Below are positions 1 to 6,910 of a DNA stretch of 14,822 bases, piece by piece (within the stretch, counting starts at the first letter, position 1; each line of letters begins with the position of its first letter). Origin of the DNA: an uncultured Collinsella sp. GTDB lineage: Bacteria; Actinomycetota; Coriobacteriia; Coriobacteriales; Coriobacteriaceae. The stretch lies in assembly GCA_900552395.1 (NCBI GenBank), contig URZJ01000024.1:1-14822 (forward strand). The letters run 5' to 3'. Position numbers and translations under genes: made by a program. The notes beneath the pieces are model-generated. The model was not told the DNA's origin. It saw nothing but the letters and a program-made list of their open reading frames with translations, and searched no databases.

Positions 1-27
1 AAGGGCAAGATGGGGTGCCTGGGAAAG

Positions 28-2058
28 CTAGGCGTCAAGGAAACGCGCGTCGTGGGCGTGCTTCTCGATATATTCGCGGCGATAGCCGACCTCGGAACCC
101 ATCAGCTCGCGCACGGCGCGGTCCGCCACCACGGCGTCCTCGATCGACACACGCTGCAGAATGCGGGTCTTGGGGTCCATCGTCGTCGAGGCAAGCTGCT
201 TGGGGTCCATCTCGCCCAGGCCCTTGTAGCGCTGGACGGTGTAGCCCTTGCGCTTCTTGGTGATCTTGCCGTCCTTGGCCTTGCCGTCCTCGTCGTTGTC
301 GTCGGGGTTCAGGCCCAGACTCTGGATGGTGTCGCGCAGGATCTCGTCTTCGGGCTGGCGGCCGTTGGGATACACGTAGTGGATCTTGTTGCGCACCTTA
401 ATGCCAAAGATGGGCGGGCACGCGACGTACACGTAGCCGGCGTCAATCAGCGGGCGCATGTACTTGTAGAAGAACGTCAGCAGCAGAATGCGGATATGCG
501 CACCGTCGACATCGGCATCGGTCATGATGATGATCTTGTGGTAGCGGGCCTTGGTGATATCAAAGTCGCCGCCGTCGCCGGCGCTCGTCGTGACGCCGCA
601 GCCGATCGCGGTGATGAGGGACTGGATGGTGTCGCTCGAGAACGCACGATGATCGCCCACGCGCTCGACGTTCAAAATCTTGCCGCGCAGGGGCAGAATC
701 GCCTGGATGTCTCGGCGACGGCCGTCCTTGGCCGAACCGCCTGCCGAGTCGCCCTCTACGATGAAGAGCTCGGTCAGCTCGGCATCGCGTACCGAGCAGT
801 CAGCGAGCTTACCGGGCAGCGACGCCGTCTCGAGCAGGCTCTTGCGGCGGGTCGCCTCGCGCGCCTTGCGGGCGGCGTTGCGCGCCTTGCAGGCCTGCTG
901 GGCCTTCTTGACGATCTCACGAGCGGGCTTGGGATGCTCCTCGAGGTAATCGGCAAGGCCGTCGGTCACAATCTTGAGCGTCAGCGCGCGCATATAGGAG
1001 CTGCCGAGCTTGGCCTTGGTCTGGCCCTCAAACTGCGGATCGGGCAGTTTGACCGAGATAACGGCCGAAAGGCCCTCGCGCACATCGTCGCCGGTCAGGT
1101 TGGCGTCTTTTTCCTTGAGCAGGTTCTGCTTGCGAGCGTAATCGTTAATCACGCGGGTGAGCGCGGTACGGAAGCCCTCGAGGTGCATGCCGCCCTCGGG
1201 GGTGTAGATGTCGTTGGCAAACGACATGACGTTCTCGCCGTAGCCGCTATTCCACTGCAAGGACACCTCGACCTCGCCCATCTTGGTCACGGGCGCATCC
1301 GGATCCGATTTGCCCTCAATATAGATGGGCTCCTTAAAGGCCTCGGGGACATCCTTGCCCTCATTGAGGAACTTGACGAAGTCGATGATGCCACCCTCGT
1401 AGCAAAACTCCTCCACATGGGGAGTCGCCTCGCGCTCGTCGGTCAGCACGATCTTGAGGTTCTTGTTGAGGAATGCCGTCTCCTGCAGACGGTTGTGCAG
1501 CGTGTCGAAATCGTAGATGCAGGTCTCGAAGATCTCGTCGTCGGGCCAGAAGCTGACAGTGGTACCCGTCGTCTCCGAAGTGCCCACGACTTCCATCTTC
1601 TTGACGGTCTTGCCGCGCGAGAACTCCATCTCGTAGATGTTGCCGTCGCGGCATACCTGTACGACCACGCGCTTGGACAGGGCGTTGACGACGGAGATGC
1701 CCACGCCGTGAAGACCGCCCGAGACCTTGTAGGCCGAGTTATCGAACTTACCGCCGGCGTGCAGGATCGTCATGACGACCTCGAGCGTCGGGATCTTTTT
1801 GATAGGATGCTCGTCGACGGGGATGCCGCGCCCGTTGTCGACGACCGTGATGGAGTTGTCGGCGTGGACCGTCACCTGAATCTCGGTGCAGAAACCGGCC
1901 ATGGCCTCGTCGACGGAGTTGTCAACGATCTCCCACACCAGGTGATGAAGACCGCTGGCGCTCGTCGAGCCAATGTACATGCCCGGGCGCTTACGAACGG
2001 CCTCGAGACCTTCGAGAATCTTAATCTCGCCGCCATCGTAATCGTTTTCGTTTGCCAC
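28..2058 (-). CDS. gyrB: DNA gyrase subunit B
   Basis: ATPase subunit of DNA gyrase. With GyrA it introduces negative supercoils into DNA ahead of replication forks. The 676-residue product has the full type IIA layout. The GHKL ATPase shows EIVDNSVDEA (43-52, catalytic Glu/Asn region), DNGRGIP (74-80) and GGLHGVG (114-120). The transducer has the QTK loop (346-348). The TOPRIM domain has EGDSAGGSAK (435-444) and DADVDGAH (514-521), which supply the metal-binding acidic residues. The C-terminus has YKGLGEMDP (611-619). A charged Asp/Lys-rich insert lies at about 584-604. Start is GTG at 2058, with GGAGGA a few bases upstream. ParE is the alternative, but the position beside recF/dciA favours GyrB. 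A terminator separates it from dciA, so it probably has its own promoter. gyrA would be expected past the left edge; only 27 non-coding bases are visible there. Confidence 0.97.
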   Translation of the reverse strand: MANENDYDGGEIKILEGLEAVRKRPGMYIGSTSASGLHHLVWEIVDNSVDEAMAGFCTEIQVTVHADNSITVVDNGRGIPVDEHPIKKIPTLEVVMTILHAGGKFDNSAYKVSGGLHGVGISVVNALSKRVVVQVCRDGNIYEMEFSRGKTVKKMEVVGTSETTGTTVSFWPDDEIFETCIYDFDTLHNRLQETAFLNKNLKIVLTDEREATPHVEEFCYEGGIIDFVKFLNEGKDVPEAFKEPIYIEGKSDPDAPVTKMGEVEVSLQWNSGYGENVMSFANDIYTPEGGMHLEGFRTALTRVINDYARKQNLLKEKDANLTGDDVREGLSAVISVKLPDPQFEGQTKAKLGSSYMRALTLKIVTDGLADYLEEHPKPAREIVKKAQQACKARNAARKAREATRRKSLLETASLPGKLADCSVRDAELTELFIVEGDSAGGSAKDGRRRDIQAILPLRGKILNVERVGDHRAFSSDTIQSLITAIGCGVTTSAGDGGDFDITKARYHKIIIMTDADVDGAHIRILLLTFFYKYMRPLIDAGYVYVACPPIFGIKVRNKIHYVYPNGRQPEDEILRDTIQSLGLNPDDNDEDGKAKDGKITKKRKGYTVQRYKGLGEMDPKQLASTTMDPKTRILQRVSIEDAVVADRAVRELMGSEVGYRREYIEKHAHDARFLDA

Positions 2059-2081
2059 ACGTCCTCCTTCAGTTAAGAAAA

Positions 2082-2110
2082 TGTGTACAGCCTTACTAGT
2101 TTATCGTAAA
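2082..2110 (-). promoter_or_regulatory. candidate gyrB promoter
   Basis: On the minus strand TTTACG (2105-2110) and TACACA (2082-2087) are 17 bases apart in the only stretch between the upstream terminator and the gyrB ribosome-binding site. The match to sigma-70 boxes is weak (4/6 and 3/6). The call rests mainly on the need for a promoter downstream of the terminator. The -35 box overlaps the terminator's T-tract. Confidence 0.3.
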
Positions 2111-2137
2111 AAAATACCCTCGGGAACGAGGGTATTT
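2108..2137 (-). terminator. Rho-independent terminator after dciA
   Basis: Perfect 11-bp inverted repeat (2112-2122 with 2127-2137), loop of four bases, followed on the minus strand by a run of seven U (A at 2108-2114). It lies 26 bases past the dciA stop. It closes the dnaA-dnaN-recF-dciA transcription unit and insulates gyrB. Confidence 0.92.
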
Positions 2138-2163
2138 GGCTCTACAAGGCCACCAGATGCGAT

Positions 2164-2727
2164 TTAAGGCTCTTTTTTGCCCTGCACGCCCTTGGCCCAC
2201 TCGGCACTGGCTCTCATGGCGTTCTCGAGGGCCTCGCGCAGTTTTTGGTCCTCGATGGGTGCCACTTGGTGCTCGATCTCGGCACGTTCGGCATCGCTTA
2301 GGTCGGCATGCGGAGCCGGCGGACGCTCGGCCATGGCCGGACGCAGGCGCTCTTTTGCAGCGGGCGGTGTGTGGCCGGGGGCGGTCGTCTTGAACACCAG
2401 CCCATCGACGTGCGCGCCGGCGCGCTCCATGCGCGCGCGGATAATCTCGCGCAAAAGTGTCATCTCCTGCGTCCATGAGGGCGAATCGAGGTACACCAGC
2501 AGCTCGTTGGACTCGGGCAGGTAGCGCAGGCCCGTAACGTGGCGTCCCTCGCGCGTGCCAGAGCACACCGCATTCCAGGCGCGATAGACCGCACGAGACT
2601 CCTCTGCAGCCTCCATCTGCGCGCGGCGCTCAGGTGTCGCGGCCGTCAGGATACGCTGACGCTCGGCATCCAAAAAGCCGCCAAAGGCAACCGTTCCGTT
2701 CTCGCGGTCGTAATTAGCACGTCTCAC
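2164..2727 (-). CDS. dciA: DciA-type DUF721 replicative helicase loader
   Basis: DUF721 family protein. Family members assist loading of the replicative helicase DnaB in bacteria that lack DnaC/DnaI-type loaders. In Actinobacteria the gene typically sits between recF and gyrB, as here. The 187-residue product has the DUF721 pattern at about 48-103: a conserved Trp in VYRAWNAVC, a beta segment NELLVYLDS, then SPSWTQEM and a helix LLREIIRARM. The tail is Pro/Ala-rich and then acidic/helical (135-187), a variable region in this family. Start is GTG at 2727, overlapping the recF stop by 14 bases, so translation is likely coupled to recF. The alternative starts are less plausible because the ORF is continuous and the N-terminus is already short. 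Family assignment is good; the loader role is known for homologues and not shown by the sequence. Confidence 0.85.
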   Translation of the reverse strand: MRRANYDRENGTVAFGGFLDAERQRILTAATPERRAQMEAAEESRAVYRAWNAVCSGTREGRHVTGLRYLPESNELLVYLDSPSWTQEMTLLREIIRARMERAGAHVDGLVFKTTAPGHTPPAAKERLRPAMAERPPAPHADLSDAERAEIEHQVAPIEDQKLREALENAMRASAEWAKGVQGKKEP

Positions 2728-3820
2728 CCATGCTCACCACCTTGGCTCGATCAAGCAGGTCATCGGTAAAGTACCCCAAGTTGGTCGTGGTTATGACTGT
2801 CTGGATATCATCACCGATCAGCTGCAGAAAAGCGCCTCGGCGCCCGGCGTCGAGCTCGCTCATCACGTCGTCCAAAAGCAGCAGCGGTGCGGTGCCCAGG
2901 ATATCGCGCGCCACGGCCACTTCTGCCACCTTCCAGGCAAGCACCAACGTTCGCTGCTGGCCCTGGCTGGCAAACGAACGGGCCGATCGACCCGCGACGG
3001 AAAACTCAATCTCGTCGCGATGCGGACCGACGAGCGTCACGCCGCGGCGGATCTCCTCGTCGGCGCGCTCATCGAGCGCCGAGAGCATGCGCTCATACGC
3101 CCAGCCCCTGAGCTCGTCGCGACCCTCGGTGCCAGGCAGGTCGCCAAGCGTGGACACATAGGACACGCCGGCGGGCTCGCCGGATGCCACGCGGCCATAG
3201 GCATCGCGCACATGGCCCGACAGCCGGTCGAGCAGGGACAGACGATGCACGAGCAGGGCCGAACCGGCGCGGGCAAGCGATTCGTTCCAGGCGCCGAGCA
3301 TCTCGCGGCAGCACCAGGTCTCCTTGAGCAGGGCATTGCGCTGGGTCACGCAGCGCCCGTAGGCACTGGCCAGATCGGCATAGCGCGCACTCAGCTGAAC
3401 GCCAAAGTCATCAAGTGCGGTGCGGCGCACGCTGGCACCCCGCTTGACCATATCCAGGTGGTCCGGGCAAAACAGCACGCTCGGCAGCACCCCGCGCACG
3501 CCGGACGCAGCGCAGCGCTTGCCGTTGCGGCTAAACGAACGCTTGCCGTCTTCCACGCTCAGTCCCATGTCCAGCACACGCCCATCACCTTCGAGCCTCA
3601 GCTCGACCTTGCATGAGCCCACGCCGTCATGCACGAGCTCGGCTGCGGTCGGATGCCTAAACGAAGCGCCACTCGTCAGCAGCTGCAGCGCCTCTATGAG
3701 GTTGGTCTTTCCCGCCGCGTTGGGACCTGCGAGCACTGTCACACCGTCGCTCAGGGCAAGGCGATAGCTGTCGAAGCTGCGATAGCGCGCAACGGAAAGA
3801 TCGCGTGCGAACATGGTCAT
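2714..3820 (-). CDS. recF: DNA replication/repair protein RecF
   Basis: SMC-like ATPase that binds gapped DNA and helps load RecA through RecOR at stalled forks. The 368-residue product begins with a beta-strand-rich lobe (ARDLSVARYRSF) and Walker A GPNAAGKTN (32-40). It carries the ABC-type signature region ASQGQQR (284-290) and Walker B LLLLDDVMSELD (313-324) with the D-loop. Length is normal for RecF. Start ATG at 3820 lies 8 bases after the dnaN stop; a second in-frame ATG follows two codons later, so the exact start could be 3814. No clear Shine-Dalgarno is visible, consistent with re-initiation after dnaN. The 3' end overlaps dciA by 14 bases. It belongs to the operon dnaN-recF-dciA. 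Confidence 0.97.
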   Translation of the reverse strand: MTMFARDLSVARYRSFDSYRLALSDGVTVLAGPNAAGKTNLIEALQLLTSGASFRHPTAAELVHDGVGSCKVELRLEGDGRVLDMGLSVEDGKRSFSRNGKRCAASGVRGVLPSVLFCPDHLDMVKRGASVRRTALDDFGVQLSARYADLASAYGRCVTQRNALLKETWCCREMLGAWNESLARAGSALLVHRLSLLDRLSGHVRDAYGRVASGEPAGVSYVSTLGDLPGTEGRDELRGWAYERMLSALDERADEEIRRGVTLVGPHRDEIEFSVAGRSARSFASQGQQRTLVLAWKVAEVAVARDILGTAPLLLLDDVMSELDAGRRGAFLQLIGDDIQTVITTTNLGYFTDDLLDRAKVVSMGETC

Positions 3821-3828
3821 GGTCAGTG

Positions 3829-4932
3829 CTAGATGCGTACCGGCATGACCAGGTACAGGTAGTTGATCTTGTCGTAGGACTTGAAGATGCCAGCCTGCGA
3901 ATAGCTCTTGAGCTCCAGCGTGATCTCCTTCTCCTTGGATAGGGCATTGAGGCAGCCAAAGATGTAGTGGTAGTTGAAGGCGATGGTGCCCGACTCGCCC
4001 TCGGCCTCGACATCGATCGTCTCCTGCGCCAGATCCTGGTCGTTGGAAATGGAGGACAGGCCCATCTGGCCGTTCTCGACATCGATCTCAAACTTGACAG
4101 CGGGGTTGGCGCTCGCGATAACGGCCACACGCTTAAGGGCGGCGTTAAAGGCGGCTACGTCGATCTTGACGCTCGTCACGCACGAATCGGGGATGAGTTG
4201 CTTGTAGTTGGGATAAACGCCCTCGATGCGGCGTGACACGTAGGTGGTGTTGCCGGCCTCAAAGACAACCTGGGTGTCGGTGGCGCCGATCATGATGGTA
4301 GCCTGACTCGCCATGATGCTTAGCGCGTCGTTGAAGGCATCGGCAGGCACGTTGAGTTCAAAGGAACCTTCGAGGGTCGAGGTCTCGACCTGCGTATCGC
4401 ACACGGCCAGTCGGAAGGAGTCGGTCGCAACCAGGCGCACGGTGTTGTTCTCGACCTTCATGTGCACGCCACCCAGGATGGGACGGGCCTTGTCAGTCGA
4501 GGTGACGCGCCATACGCGACTTACCATTTCGGACAGGACATCGGTCGGCAGCTCGACGGCGCTCTCGATGGCGTATGCCGGGAACTCGGGAAAGTCGTTG
4601 GCATCGAGCGTGTTGAGGCGGAAAGAGCTCTTCTCGCAGCCAATCAAAACCTGACGCTCGGACAGCTCAAAGGTGACCGGGGCATCGGGAAGGGTCTTGG
4701 TGATGTTGGAGAGCATCTTGCAGGGAATCACCATCTCGCCCTCCTCTTCGACATGAGCCGCAATGCGGTGACGAATCGAGATGGTGTAGTTTGAGGTCTG
4801 GAATTCCAAGATGCCGTCTTGTGCCTTAACGAGCACGCCCGACAGAATGGGAAGGGTGGATGCCGAAGCGACGCCTTTCATAACGACGCCGATGGCTTGC
4901 GTAAGCGAGCTCTGGCTGACGGTGAACTTCAT
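3829..4932 (-). CDS. dnaN: DNA polymerase III sliding clamp (beta subunit)
   Basis: Ring-shaped processivity clamp that tethers DNA polymerase III and other partners to DNA. The 367-residue product has the standard length for three tandem clamp folds. It starts MKFTVSQSSL and has the early loop STLPILSGVL (24-33). It ends with the typical SYDKINYLYLVMPVRI, where the C-terminal MPVR motif lines the peptide-binding pocket. ATG at 4932 is preceded on the minus strand by AAAGG at 9 bases. The upstream gap (4933-5170) is the proposed unwinding half of the origin. The AT-rich unwinding element abuts the dnaN start, so dnaN transcription may interfere with or assist opening. Confidence 0.98.
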   Translation of the reverse strand: MKFTVSQSSLTQAIGVVMKGVASASTLPILSGVLVKAQDGILEFQTSNYTISIRHRIAAHVEEEGEMVIPCKMLSNITKTLPDAPVTFELSERQVLIGCEKSSFRLNTLDANDFPEFPAYAIESAVELPTDVLSEMVSRVWRVTSTDKARPILGGVHMKVENNTVRLVATDSFRLAVCDTQVETSTLEGSFELNVPADAFNDALSIMASQATIMIGATDTQVVFEAGNTTYVSRRIEGVYPNYKQLIPDSCVTSVKIDVAAFNAALKRVAVIASANPAVKFEIDVENGQMGLSSISNDQDLAQETIDVEAEGESGTIAFNYHYIFGCLNALSKEKEITLELKSYSQAGIFKSYDKINYLYLVMPVRI

Positions 4933-4934
4933 CT

Positions 4935-4979
4935 TTTAATACCTTTCTATAGATATAAATATCTTAATAATAGTAATAA
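4935..4979. other. AT-rich DNA unwinding element
   Basis: 39 of 45 bases are A or T, far above the surrounding GC-rich genes. It includes a small palindrome, AGATAT-AA-ATATCT (4951-4964), and the triplet repeat at its right end. It abuts the dnaN ribosome-binding site. Low duplex stability next to DnaA-box-like sites is the hallmark of a duplex unwinding element. Dual use as a dnaN promoter region is possible, but I found no convincing paired boxes. Confidence 0.7.
4965..4979 (+). repeat. DnaA-trio-like repeat
   Basis: Five consecutive triplets on the plus strand, TAA TAA TAG TAA TAA. Read 3'->5' away from the box cluster they are AAT AAT GAT AAT AAT, the form described for DnaA-trios, which DnaA binds as single-stranded DNA during opening. 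On the minus strand TAATCAACA (4992-5000) points towards the repeat, with a less convincing box, GTTTCGTCA (4983-4991), directly between them. This is the Bacillus-like order of box, box, trios, AT-rich DNA. Confidence 0.6.
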
Positions 4980-5144
4980 CACTGACGAAACTGTTGATTA
5001 CTCCCAAAGACGCAGGTCAGACCCAGAAAGAGAATCGACAGCAACCTGTGTGCAACAGGGGTGGTTTTCCACGTTCAAAACCTGCGCAAAACTTTTCATC
5101 ACCGCGGGTTGGGTTTTAGACACCTTATGCCCGTGGTTTCGACA

Positions 5145-5158
5145 AGTTTTCAACAGGT
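5145..5158 (+). repeat. extended DnaA box, copy 1 (AGTTTTCAACAGGT)
   Basis: Exact copy of a 14-mer that also occurs at 8345-8358 and 8398-8411 on the other strand. The core TTTTCAACA differs from the classical box TTATCCACA at positions 3 and 6. It lies 13 bases beyond the dnaA stop codon. Its recurrence only in the two gaps flanking the dnaA unit supports a DnaA-binding role. Confidence 0.72.
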
Positions 5159-5170
5159 GTCTCTATTTCC

Positions 5171-6895
5171 CTACGAGCGCAGTGTAATTTTATCGCGCAG
5201 CGACTTGAGGTCTTCGGTGACGGTGCGGTCTTCCTGGATCATCTTCTGGACCTTTTTGTAGCTCGTGCTGACGGTCGAGTGGTTGCGGTTGCCAAATTCG
5301 GCGCCCACCGCCGTGGTCGTCATCTCGCACATCTCGATGGCCAGATAGATGGCAATATGGCGTGCTTTGGCGATATTGGCGTTGCGACGCGGGCCGATGA
5401 GCTCCTCGTGCGTCACGCCGTACTGCTCTTCGATGACGGACTGAACCGTCTGGACGTTGATCTTTTTGGCCGATGTGTCGAAGTACTGGCTGGCGATGGC
5501 GTCGATATCGTCAAAGGTGAGCTCCCCGCCCTCGCGCTCGCGGTCGCCCGCCTCGCCGGCGCAGCGCTCGCAAAAGCTCTCGAGTTCGCGGATGTTGGTG
5601 CCCGAGACCTCGGCCATGTGTTTAAAGTGGTCGTCGGTCAGGTGCCCGCTGTCGCCCCCATAGGCCGCCAGCAGCGAGTCGTCGCCTGCCTCGGGAGCGG
5701 CGACGATGGTGTTCTCGTAATAGCGCTGCAAGATCTTGTATTTCATCTCGTAGCTGGGCTCTGCGACCAGGCAGAGCATGCCGGCGTTGAAGCGGCTGGT
5801 CAGACGCTCGTCCATGCTCAGGTCCTTGGGGGCGCGGTCTGCCGCGATGACGACCTTCTTGTTGTTGCGGATGAACTCGTCCATGAGCTGGAAAAAGTAG
5901 TCCACGCTCGCGCGCTTGCCGATGATGTTTTGGATGTCATCGATGATGAGCACGTCCACGCCGTGGTATGCCTGCATGATAGGGGCGTTGTTCTTCTTTT
6001 GGCGGTCGAACTCGGTCATCAGGTCGTCCAGATATGCCTGGGAGTTGGCATACTTGACCTTGATCTCGGGCGACTTCTCGGCGAGCTCGTTTTTGATGGC
6101 AAGCAGCAGGTGCGTCTTGCCCAGGCCCGATTTGCCGTAGATGAACAGTGATGTGCACGTGCCGCGCTCGTCCGCGAGGGCGGCAAACTTGAGTGCCGAG
6201 CGATAGGCATGGCTGTTCTCGGGGCCGTAGACAAAGTTCTCAAAGGTAAATTTTGAGTTCGCGGCGAGTGGGGCTCCATCCGTATTCTGCTCGGCCGGCA
6301 CGGTCGGTGCCGGCATGGGTGAAGCGGGGGTCGCGGCTTGCGTGGACTTAGTCGGCGCCCCGCCCTTCATCTGGTTCATCATGCGACGAAAATCATCGGC
6401 CGAGAGCGTGTTCTTGATTGCAATGCCCGAATCCGCGCCCGCCGCTGCGTCATGAGCGATGGGCATGTGCGTGACGGGTGCGTTCGTTGACGTCGCAGCG
6501 GCGGTCGGCAACGGTGCCATGGTTTCACGGGAAACATCGCTGTGCTGGTGCTCGATTGTCGGCACGTCGCCTGCGGAGGCTGGCGCCGCAGGGGAAGCAG
6601 CGGGAGCCGTGGCGGGCACCGTCGCGGCAGCAGATTCGGCCGTTGCGCCTTGCGGTGCCACGATGTCGAGCGCGATCGGAGCAAAGGCGATTTCTTCCAG
6701 ATAGGCCTCAATAGTCGGCTGATGCTTTTTGAGCTGCGCGATGGCAAAGCGCGAGGGGGCCTCGATCGTGAGCGTATCTTCGGTCAGGCTTATGGCGCGC
6801 GATTGCCCCAGCATGTTGATGAGGCGTGCATCTTGGCCGTCGCGCTGGCAAAAGGCGATGGCATCCCCCAGGATGATGCTTGCTTCCTCGTCCAC
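5171..6895 (-). CDS. dnaA: chromosomal replication initiator DnaA
   Basis: AAA+ ATPase that binds origin boxes, melts the origin and regulates transcription. The 574-residue product has a divergent domain I (about 1-83). A long Ala/Pro/Thr-rich linker (about 84-212) makes it longer than Bacillus or E. coli DnaA. The AAA+ core has Walker A GKSGLGKT (254-261), Walker B VLIIDD (315-320), the SRF arginine-finger region (367-369) and sensor-2 NIRELES (434-440). Acidic or Gly-rich inserts lie near 400-420 and 446-460. Domain IV has a helix-turn-helix ending in the signature FGNRNHSTV (534-542), where most bacteria have FGGRDHTTV. Start is GTG at 6895 with GGGAG upstream, 15 bases after the upstream ATPase gene, so the two are probably co-transcribed. 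The linker also carries a parS-like sequence. Identity is certain; the altered recognition helix is the oddity. Confidence 0.97.
   Translation of the reverse strand: MDEEASIILGDAIAFCQRDGQDARLINMLGQSRAISLTEDTLTIEAPSRFAIAQLKKHQPTIEAYLEEIAFAPIALDIVAPQGATAESAAATVPATAPAASPAAPASAGDVPTIEHQHSDVSRETMAPLPTAAATSTNAPVTHMPIAHDAAAGADSGIAIKNTLSADDFRRMMNQMKGGAPTKSTQAATPASPMPAPTVPAEQNTDGAPLAANSKFTFENFVYGPENSHAYRSALKFAALADERGTCTSLFIYGKSGLGKTHLLLAIKNELAEKSPEIKVKYANSQAYLDDLMTEFDRQKKNNAPIMQAYHGVDVLIIDDIQNIIGKRASVDYFFQLMDEFIRNNKKVVIAADRAPKDLSMDERLTSRFNAGMLCLVAEPSYEMKYKILQRYYENTIVAAPEAGDDSLLAAYGGDSGHLTDDHFKHMAEVSGTNIRELESFCERCAGEAGDREREGGELTFDDIDAIASQYFDTSAKKINVQTVQSVIEEQYGVTHEELIGPRRNANIAKARHIAIYLAIEMCEMTTTAVGAEFGNRNHSTVSTSYKKVQKMIQEDRTVTEDLKSLRDKITLRS
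6521..6536 (-). other. parS-like sequence inside dnaA
   Basis: Minus strand TGTTTCCCGTGAAACC matches the parS consensus TGTTTCACGTGAAACA at 14 of 16 positions (mismatches at 7 and 16). It encodes part of the unstructured linker of DnaA (about residues 119-124), where protein constraint is weak. It may be a weak ParB site near the origin or chance. It lies about 5 kb from the perfect cluster. Confidence 0.4.
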
Positions 6896-6910
6896 TGTCT
6901 CTCCCGTTCT

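Larger units (their letters stand above)
4933..5170. other. oriC: oriC, dnaA-dnaN half (boxes plus unwinding region)
   Basis: 238-bp non-coding gap between dnaA and dnaN, the usual place for the unwinding half of a bipartite origin. It contains one exact TTTTCAACA (5147-5155, plus). Near matches are TTTTCATCA (5093-5101), GTTTCGACA (5136-5144), TTTTCCACG (5065-5073) and, on the minus strand, TAATCAACA (4992-5000). The boxes sit on the dnaA side and the AT-rich stretch on the dnaN side, the same layout as in Bacillus subtilis. Positions and matches were read from the sequence; origin activity is inferred from gene context. Confidence 0.82.

Noticed and set aside
10..2076. 688-codon open frame on the plus strand opposite gyrB
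   Set aside because: Mirror frame of a certain gyrB gene in high-GC3 DNA; the translation is repetitive Leu/Val/Asp/His sequence with no recognisable domain.
4819..5261. short plus-strand open frames across the dnaA-dnaN gap
   Set aside because: They run across the dnaN and dnaA coding ends and the origin gap, with no ribosome-binding site or recognisable protein.
5279..6151. 290-codon plus-strand frame opposite dnaA
   Set aside because: Antisense shadow of the AAA+ domain; the residue pattern follows the complementary codons.
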